NCBI GenBank assembly: GCA_025559845.1
Contig: CP048469.1
Location: forward strand, 620,001-684,000
Direction of reading: 5' to 3'
Length of the DNA: 64,000 bases
From: Agrobacterium tumefaciens
GTDB lineage: Bacteria > Pseudomonadota > Alphaproteobacteria > Rhizobiales > Rhizobiaceae
Shown: positions 58,777 through 64,000 of the stretch, piece by piece
How positions within the stretch are numbered: position 1 is the stretch's first letter
Layout of the letters: each line of letters begins with the position of its first letter
Position numbers and translations under genes: made by a program
The notes under the pieces: generated by a model
The model's database searches: none
What the model saw: only the letters and a program-made list of their open reading frames with translations
Told to the model about the DNA's origin: nothing

Positions 58777-59085
58777 GTGATCCGCCATATCGTCTTTTTC
58801 ACCGTTCCTGAGGAAAACCGCGACGCCGTGCGCAAGGGGCTGTCGGGCCTCACTGCCATACCGCATGCGCTGAAGTTGGAAATCGGTGAGAACGTCAAGA
58901 AGGACCAGTGGGGAAACTCGGTCGACTTCATCGTCTACGGGGAGTTCGAGAGCGAGGAGGCACTCGCCGCTTACAAGGCAGATCCCGCTTATGATCTTTC
59001 GACGCGGACGGTAAAGCCTTTGCGCGACACTCGCGTCGCAGCCGATTTCAACAGCGACACCGCAGTCAAGCAGCCAATCCGCTGA
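58777..59085 (+). CDS. Dabb-family (stress-responsive A/B barrel) protein
   Basis: Dimeric alpha+beta-barrel protein of 102 residues with I-R-H-I-V-F-F-T-V-P at the start and V-D-F-I-V-Y-G-E-F-E-S-E-E-A-L-A-A-Y near the middle. The GTG at 58777 is preferred because family members begin with this block and AGGTG precedes it; an ATG at 58762 or 58732 would add residues. The role of single-domain Dabb proteins is unknown, with oxidative or osmotic stress links in plants. Confidence 0.82.
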   Translation: MIRHIVFFTVPEENRDAVRKGLSGLTAIPHALKLEIGENVKKDQWGNSVDFIVYGEFESEEALAAYKADPAYDLSTRTVKPLRDTRVAADFNSDTAVKQPIR

Positions 59086-59190
59086 ACGACCGGACCTGAA
59101 TCGGTTTCTGAAGATGCGGAATCGTTTTGTGAGGCGTTGCCTCCAAGTGATTCCAGCGATTCAGAATTTTTTGCACTCAGTCGCTCTGGC

Positions 59191-59211
59191 TGGCGCGGGC
59201 TGTCCGCGCCA
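59191..59211. terminator. stem-loop between the Dabb and MFS genes
   Basis: TGGCGCGG and CCGCGCCA form an 8-bp stem around five bases, between the convergent stops at 59085 and 59287. No T-run is present. Confidence 0.45.
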
Positions 59212-59286
59212 TTGCCCAGATAATAGATCAAAACGGTTATTCAAGTCTGAACGTGCTGACCAGCTCGTGGCCGCGCGTGATTTTGC

Positions 59287-60489
59287 TCAACGCGACGATT
59301 TACGGACTGTCTTCCACAGAGCTGCGAGAAGCATGATCGAGACAAACAACAACGCGCTTGCCACGGTGAGTGCCAGGGTTGGTCCACCTCGCTCCAGCAC
59401 AGCCGTGAAGAAAAGTGGTGCGGCGGCAATTGCCAGGTTTTGCGGTAGTGAAATCCTTGCGGCTTGAAGGCCGTATTCCTGCGGCGAAAACACCGCAAGC
59501 GGCAGCACCGCCCGGCTCACTGCGACCACTCCGCCACCAAAGCCGAAGAGAACTGTAAAGACAGTGAAAGCCGCCGTCGATGGACCGAGGGCAAGCAGTA
59601 GCAGCAGCGAGGCCAGGAACAGGATGCTGCCGGCCATCCCGGTGAAGAAGGGATTGCCGCGCTTTCCCAACAGAAAATCGAGACCGCGCGCGGAAATGGC
59701 GAAGACCCCGCGTGCCGAGGCAAGCTGCAACGCAAGCGCAGAGGATGCTCCCATTGCCAAAAGCAGCGATGGCACGAGAGGCGACAGTCCGAAGCTGGTG
59801 AAGGCGCTGATTGTCGTCATTGCGGCCAGAAGCAAAAAGGCATGCTGCCGTGCGTCGGTTGTTGCAGCGGCAGGCGTCGTCGTCTGGGATGGCGGAGAGG
59901 CCGCAGGCAGGCGTTCCCCCGGCAAGGCGAAAATGTAAAGCGGAACCATGACGAAGAGCTGCAGGCCGGCGAAGATCACCAGCGTGCCGCGCCAGCCGAA
60001 GTGGTGCTCGCCATAGGCGGTGATCGGCAGAAAGATGGTTGCGGAAAGTCCGGTGAAGATCATTAACAGCGAGATCATCCGACCGCCGCCGGCGCCGATG
60101 CGTTCGACCATCGCCGTGTTGGCCGACGTCGAAAGGCCGCATGCTCCGGCAAATCCCATCACGGTCCATGCAAGGCAATAGCTCAGAAAGCCATTCGAAC
60201 AGGCGAAGATGCCGAGACCCACAGGAAACAGCAGCGATCCCGTAACAAGCACGGGGCGGGCGCCGTACCGGGTGAGAGCGCGTCCAAGTGCGGGGCCACA
60301 AAAGGCGCTGACCGCCATCATAACCGTCAAGCCGGCAAAGACGAGTTCCTTAGCAAGACCGAGATCGCGTCCGATGGGTGTGCCCAGCAACGCAAGAGAT
60401 TCAAAGCACGCACCCCAGCCAATGATCTGGCCGATGGCAAGCACAGCGATAAGTCGCACGCGACGCACGGGAATTGCATGTTCTGACAT
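59287..60489 (-). CDS. MFS transporter
   Basis: Inner-membrane carrier of 400 residues with 12 helices and a central cytoplasmic linker rich in Ala/Thr/Pro (near 200-215). Loop 2-3 R-A-L-T-R-Y-G-A-R-P is motif A-like. The opening I-A-V-L-A-I-G-Q-I-I-G-W-G-A-C-F resembles arabinose-efflux-like permeases. The substrate is unknown. It is transcribed alone. The stop lies 75 bases right of an 8-bp stem-loop. Confidence 0.84.
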   Translation of the reverse strand: MSEHAIPVRRVRLIAVLAIGQIIGWGACFESLALLGTPIGRDLGLAKELVFAGLTVMMAVSAFCGPALGRALTRYGARPVLVTGSLLFPVGLGIFACSNGFLSYCLAWTVMGFAGACGLSTSANTAMVERIGAGGGRMISLLMIFTGLSATIFLPITAYGEHHFGWRGTLVIFAGLQLFVMVPLYIFALPGERLPAASPPSQTTTPAAATTDARQHAFLLLAAMTTISAFTSFGLSPLVPSLLLAMGASSALALQLASARGVFAISARGLDFLLGKRGNPFFTGMAGSILFLASLLLLLALGPSTAAFTVFTVLFGFGGGVVAVSRAVLPLAVFSPQEYGLQAARISLPQNLAIAAAPLFFTAVLERGGPTLALTVASALLFVSIMLLAALWKTVRKSSR

Positions 60490-61087
60490 GGCAGGATGCA
60501 GATGCTGATTCTGAAACGGAAATGAAGCTTTTGGTAGCAGCGCGCCCTGACATCAACAACCACAATCAGACGAGCCTGCAAGTTAAGGGTGTGCGAATGT
60601 CTCAATCGTTTGGTGAGACCCAGCCAACGCACAGATTTCCGCGCTTCATGGGATCACATTTTTGTGGGCCTTCTTTCCTTTCGTCGCATGCGGAGGAACC
60701 AGCTTCGACGGTGAGCCGTGGCTTGGCCGTTGAAAGGCCTGAAAACCAATGAGAAAAGGCCTGGAATCGGCAATCTTGGGTCAGTCCGGTCGCGACGATG
60801 TCCATTGAGGTGGAAGATTGTGTCATTGGCCGGACACGGTTGGGCGACCTCTAAAGGCGGGCGATGCAGAAATACGATCGAAAGCGGGATGGATCGGCGC
60901 TCTTGCAGCGTTTTTCGGCTGTCTTCCAGCCGTTGCGGCCAGATTTGCGGAGGTGTGTAACCCCTCGCTTTTTCCCCGCCTTGCCGGTGGAAAAGCTGGC
61001 ATTCATTTGCCATTCAGACGCTTTGCGCTACATATTCAGTCACAATACGATTTGACACGCACCCTGTCTTGTTTGGAAGTTTGTGCA
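60490..61087. other. 598-base intergenic region upstream of feuN
   Basis: The left part is the promoter side of the MFS gene. AAAGGCCTG occurs twice close together (60735-60743 and 60764-60772). TTGACA at 61052 is only 30 bases from the feuN ATG, so it is more likely incidental than a -35. Open frames crossing this stretch lack family resemblance. Confidence 0.45.
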
Positions 61088-61342
61088 ATGGCATCACCTC
61101 TCATCATCGCGACGCTTGCAGCCGGGCTCTCCGGTTTCACGGCGCCCGAGGCTGATCTGCAGGGCCGTTACACTCTTGCTGCGAGCGATTGCAGTGCGGC
61201 CGTATCCCGCGTGGTCCGCGAAACTGGCGGACAGCTCCTTTCGGTTTATCCCTCCAATGACGGTCAGTCCTGTGTCGTGACGGTACTCGTTCAGGGCAAT
61301 GGCGAACGTCCGCGCAAGGTTACGATGCGCGTTCCGATGTAG
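61088..61342 (+). CDS. feuN: small periplasmic protein, FeuN-like
   Basis: Exported protein of 84 residues with a short signal peptide (M-A-S-P-L-I-I-A-T-L-A-A-G-L-S-G-F-T-A) and one cysteine pair, Cys35 and Cys62, likely a disulfide. Size, export and position immediately before feuP-feuQ match Sinorhizobium FeuN, a negative regulator that holds the FeuQ sensor inactive in the periplasm. Identification rests on context more than on recognised residues. A long upstream open frame is not needed. Confidence 0.75.
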   Translation: MASPLIIATLAAGLSGFTAPEADLQGRYTLAASDCSAAVSRVVRETGGQLLSVYPSNDGQSCVVTVLVQGNGERPRKVTMRVPM

Positions 61343-61439
61343 CCTTGCTCGCGGCATCAAAATATCGGAAAACAACCCTTATCAATACAAGAAGACCGAA
61401 GCACGAAAACAGGCTGCGGCGGACAGGAAAGGGCGGATC

Positions 61440-62111
61440 ATGCGCATTCTCGTTGTCGAGGACGATGCAAACCTCAATCGCCAGTTGACCGATGCTTTGA
61501 AAGAAGCCGGTTATGTTGTCGATCAGGCATTCGATGGCGAAGAAGGCCATTATCTCGGCGACACGGAGCCTTATGATGCCATCGTGCTCGATATCGGTCT
61601 GCCGCAGATGGATGGTATCACCGTTGTGGAGAAATGGCGCGCTGCCGGCAAGGCAATGCCTGTCCTGATCCTCACGGCGCGCGATCGCTGGAGCGACAAG
61701 GTGGCCGGCATTGATGCGGGTGCCGATGACTACGTGACGAAGCCGTTCCATGTGGAAGAGGTTCTGGCGCGTGTTCGTGCTCTCATTCGCCGTGCTGCCG
61801 GTCATGCGTCATCCGAACTGGTCTGTGGCCCTGTGCGGCTCGATACGAAGTCGTCCAAGGCAACAGTCAACGGAACGACGCTGAAACTGACATCGCACGA
61901 ATTCCGACTGCTCTCCTATCTCATGCATCACATGGGTGAGGTCGTGTCTCGGACAGAACTGGTCGAACACATGTACGATCAGGATTTCGATCGCGATTCC
62001 AACACGATCGAGGTTTTCGTTGGCCGCCTGCGTAAAAAGCTCGGCGTCGACCTGATCGAGACGATCCGTGGCCTCGGTTATCGGATGCAAGCGCCCGCAG
62101 ATGCGAAGTAA
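61440..62111 (+). CDS. feuP: response regulator FeuP (OmpR/PhoP family)
   Basis: DNA-binding response regulator of 223 residues. The receiver has Asp8, Asp9, the phosphorylated Asp51 in V-L-D-I-G-L-P, Thr79 and Lys101 in V-T-K-P-F. The OmpR-type winged helix carries L-T-S-H-E-F-R-L-L-S-Y-L and T-I-R-G-L-G-Y-R. It is close to PhoP. In rhizobia FeuP controls cyclic glucan export (ndvA) and osmotic responses. It overlaps feuQ by 11 bases. Confidence 0.9.
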   Translation: MRILVVEDDANLNRQLTDALKEAGYVVDQAFDGEEGHYLGDTEPYDAIVLDIGLPQMDGITVVEKWRAAGKAMPVLILTARDRWSDKVAGIDAGADDYVTKPFHVEEVLARVRALIRRAAGHASSELVCGPVRLDTKSSKATVNGTTLKLTSHEFRLLSYLMHHMGEVVSRTELVEHMYDQDFDRDSNTIEVFVGRLRKKLGVDLIETIRGLGYRMQAPADAK

Positions 62112-63501
62112 CTCACTCACCGCCCGCGTCCTTCTGCTCGCCTCACTTTGGTCGGTGCTGGCGCTGGTGGTGATTGCGGTGGTGATTTCCACGCTCTATC
62201 GTCAGGGCGTGGAGCGCAGCTTCACGGATCTTTTGCGCGCCCAGCTCTACAACGTGATCAACTCGATCACGATCTCAAACGAGAATACCCTTGCGGGCAG
62301 CCCGCAGCTCGGTGATCTCAGATTTTCACAGCCCGATACCGGCTGGTACTGGGTGGTGGAGCCGCTTGGCAATTTCCAGACCGCACCGCTGGTCTCGTCC
62401 TCGCTCGGCGTTGCCTCGCTGCCGGTGCCGGGGATTCTCGATGTACCCTTCGACAATCGCTACGAGCGTTTTTATGCCGTGACCGATGAAGCTGGCAATC
62501 GCGTGCAGGTCGCCGAAACGGAAGTGGTACTGGACGGTGAAGGGCGAGCTGCGCGTTTCCGCGTTTCCGGCAACCTCAACGTCGTCGAAGACGATGTTCG
62601 GGATTTTTCCAACAGCCTCTATCTGGCGCTCGCGGTTTTCGGTGTCGGCAGTCTTGTCGTCAATGGTCTTGCCATTCTCTATTCGTTGCGCCCGCTTGAT
62701 CAGGCCCGTGTTGCACTTGGCAAGATTCGAGGCGGCGAAGCCGAAAGCCTCGAGGGCGAATTCCCACGGGAAATCCAGCCGCTGGCAAATGAGGTCAATG
62801 CGCTGATCGACAGCAACCGCCGTATCGTGGAGCGCGCCCGAATGCAGGTGGGTAATCTGGCGCACTCGCTGAAAACACCGATTGCCGTGTTGTTGAACGA
62901 AGCGCGGACGCTGGAACCGCAGCATGGTGATCTCGTACGGGCACAGGCAGATGCCATGCAGGCGCAGGTGCAGTCCTATCTGTCGCGTGCCCGTATCGCG
63001 GCCCAGCGCGGCTCGATACTGGCCCGTGCCGAGGCTGAACCGGCACTCGAGCGGCTGGTGCGCGTCATGCGCCGCCTGAACCCCGACAAGCAGTTCTCCC
63101 TGGTATTCGATGTGCCGGGCAGTGTTCTGGCGATGGAGCAGCAGGACCTCGAGGAAGTCGTCGGCAACCTCCTGGAAAATGCGGCCCGTTTCGCGAAGCA
63201 TCAGGTGATCGTACGGGTCGCCGCAGGTACCCATCCGTCGTCAGACCCGGAGATTGCCCGCCGAGCCTGGATCGAACTGACGGTTGAGGATGACGGGCCG
63301 GGACTGGAGCCGGAACAGATCAGCGAAGCGATGAAGCGTGGCAGGCGCCTTGATGAAAGCCGACCGGGAACGGGTCTCGGTCTTTCCATCGTCAGCGAAG
63401 TGGTGTCGGAGTATCATGGCCGTTTCTCTTTGTCGCGCAGCGCGATTGGCGGTCTGAAGGCCGATCTGATTTTGCCTGGACTGTCGAAAGAACTTGCGTG
63501 A
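62101..63501 (+). CDS. feuQ: sensor histidine kinase FeuQ (PhoQ-like)
   Basis: Membrane sensor of 466 residues. Two membrane segments (about 12-32 and 172-195) flank a periplasmic domain of about 140 residues. A HAMP region and the PhoQ-type H-box G-N-L-A-H-S-L-K-T-P-I-A-V-L with His255 follow. The ATPase has N-L-L-E-N-A-A-R-F-A, D-D-G-P-G-L and G-T-G-L-G-L-S. It phosphorylates FeuP and is held in check by FeuN. The ATG at 62101 lies inside the end of feuP, so translation is coupled. Confidence 0.9.
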   Translation: MRSNSLTARVLLLASLWSVLALVVIAVVISTLYRQGVERSFTDLLRAQLYNVINSITISNENTLAGSPQLGDLRFSQPDTGWYWVVEPLGNFQTAPLVSSSLGVASLPVPGILDVPFDNRYERFYAVTDEAGNRVQVAETEVVLDGEGRAARFRVSGNLNVVEDDVRDFSNSLYLALAVFGVGSLVVNGLAILYSLRPLDQARVALGKIRGGEAESLEGEFPREIQPLANEVNALIDSNRRIVERARMQVGNLAHSLKTPIAVLLNEARTLEPQHGDLVRAQADAMQAQVQSYLSRARIAAQRGSILARAEAEPALERLVRVMRRLNPDKQFSLVFDVPGSVLAMEQQDLEEVVGNLLENAARFAKHQVIVRVAAGTHPSSDPEIARRAWIELTVEDDGPGLEPEQISEAMKRGRRLDESRPGTGLGLSIVSEVVSEYHGRFSLSRSAIGGLKADLILPGLSKELA

Positions 63502-63570
63502 TCCAAGAAAAAAAGCAAGAAATTCAATGGCGATACAATGCGTGCAATGCGATGGTAGTGAGGACTGAGT

Positions 63571-64000
63571 TTGGTTGACGTTTACGATAACGGCCGTTCC
63601 GTAACGATGCGTTCTCTGGTGTCGCGCCCTGTGCTTCTGTCGGTCCTCTGCGTATCGATGTTGAGCGCCTGCACGACGACAAACACGCGAACAGCAAGCA
63701 GTGGCGGTGGGCTGTTTGGCCGCTCGTCGCAGCCTTCCACGCCGTTCCTTGCCAATCTCCAGGGCGGTATCGTTGGACGCAGCGGTGTGCAGCTTGACCG
63801 TGGTGACCAGACAAAGGCGCTTGAGGCCGAATATCGTGCACTCGAGACTGCGCCGGTTGGAACACCGGTAAGCTGGACCGGCAACGATGCCAGCGGGCAG
63901 GTTATCGCCAACGCACCATACCAGGTCGGAAACCAGAATTGCCGGCAATATTCCCATACGCTGACGGTAGACGGCAAGGAAACGCGCGTGCGCGGTGCAG
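63571..64000 (+). CDS. outer-membrane lipoprotein of the 17-kDa surface antigen family, 3' truncated
   Basis: The frame is open to the window edge. A lipobox M-L-S-A-C, 22 residues after the internal Met of M-R-S-L-V-S-R-P-V-L, marks lipid attachment and sorting to the outer membrane. The mature part has F-L-A-N-L-Q-G-G-I-V-G and W-T-G-N-D-A-S-G, ending N-C-R-Q-Y-S-H-T-L-T-V-D-G. That C-terminal block is typical of the rickettsial 17-kDa antigen-like RT0821 family. A TTG at 63571 has a GAGG site at seven bases; an ATG at 63607 gives a shorter signal peptide and is also possible. Confidence 0.75.
   Translation, partial: MVDVYDNGRSVTMRSLVSRPVLLSVLCVSMLSACTTTNTRTASSGGGLFGRSSQPSTPFLANLQGGIVGRSGVQLDRGDQTKALEAEYRALETAPVGTPVSWTGNDASGQVIANAPYQVGNQNCRQYSHTLTVDGKETRVRGA

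Noticed and set aside
61052..61087. TTGACA as the -35 of the feuN promoter
   Set aside because: Only 30 bases separate it from the ATG and no -10 fits at 16-18 bases.
1..64000. Genomic island, prophage or CRISPR-based defence system
   Set aside because: No integrase, transposase, phage structural gene, toxin-antitoxin pair, restriction enzyme or repeat-spacer array was seen.

Overview
This 64 kb window is a GC-rich alphaproteobacterial chromosome segment, most probably from the Agrobacterium/Rhizobium group (Rhizobiaceae). The best markers are a near-canonical Ros/MucR zinc-finger regulator (25708-26136), a DmeR-DmeF cobalt/nickel efflux pair, a copA-cueR-copZ copper operon, a seven-gene Mrp antiporter operon, a DivJ-like cell-cycle kinase, and the FeuN-FeuP-FeuQ arrangement known from Sinorhizobium. 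Several alphaproteobacterial domains of unknown function (DUF930, DUF5330, DUF1491, DUF2336) point the same way. I saw no tRNA, rRNA, CRISPR array, integrase, transposase or prophage gene. The segment reads as ordinary chromosome with small accessory insertions rather than an island.

Layout. 1-4.2 kb: partial acetyltransferase, proline iminopeptidase, a ZntR-like MerR regulator behind a 12-bp hairpin, and dmeRF flanked on both sides by two small paralogous proteins. 4.4-7.7 kb: a ProXWV-type quaternary-amine ABC transporter. 8.2-16 kb: oligopeptidase B, a DUF930 protein, a DapA-like aldolase, a deacetylase, Ada, an AI-2E-type membrane protein and a two-domain VOC protein. 16.2-19 kb: a universal stress protein and DksA-like gene behind an FNR-type box, hemolysin III, an acetyltransferase and MsrB. 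19.3-25.3 kb: mrpABCDEFG ending in tandem terminators. 25.7-34.7 kb: ros, sufE, the DivJ-like kinase with a peptidoglycan-binding protein, a CtrA-boxed small gene, a DUF1254/DUF1214 pair and an M20 peptidase. 34.7-48 kb: a LysE/ArgP pair, a SoxR-boxed VOC gene, a class A penicillin-binding protein, a YcgN protein, a class D beta-lactamase, a methyltransferase, the copper operon, a SoxR-boxed MFS exporter and a GH32 hydrolase. 48-64 kb: a five-PAS GGDEF-EAL protein, SelO, a saccharopine-dehydrogenase-like gene with a divergent Lrp regulator, an HxlR/NmrA pair, a membrane hydrolase, a 35-residue protein, a second MFS gene, feuNPQ and a truncated lipoprotein.

Themes. Metal and redox stress dominate. 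DmeR, ZntR-like and CueR regulators control or are expected to control efflux of Co/Ni, Zn/Cd and Cu. Two identical SoxR-type promoters lie 8 kb apart, MsrB and Ada repair damage, and SelO may modify redox proteins. Envelope and ion homeostasis are covered by Mrp, PBP1A, ProXWV, FeuPQ and the peptidoglycan-binding protein. Two full TTAA-N7-TTAAC motifs suggest that two unexplained small genes are cell-cycle (CtrA) controlled. Functional names rest on motifs and family resemblance recognised by eye; no database search was run.
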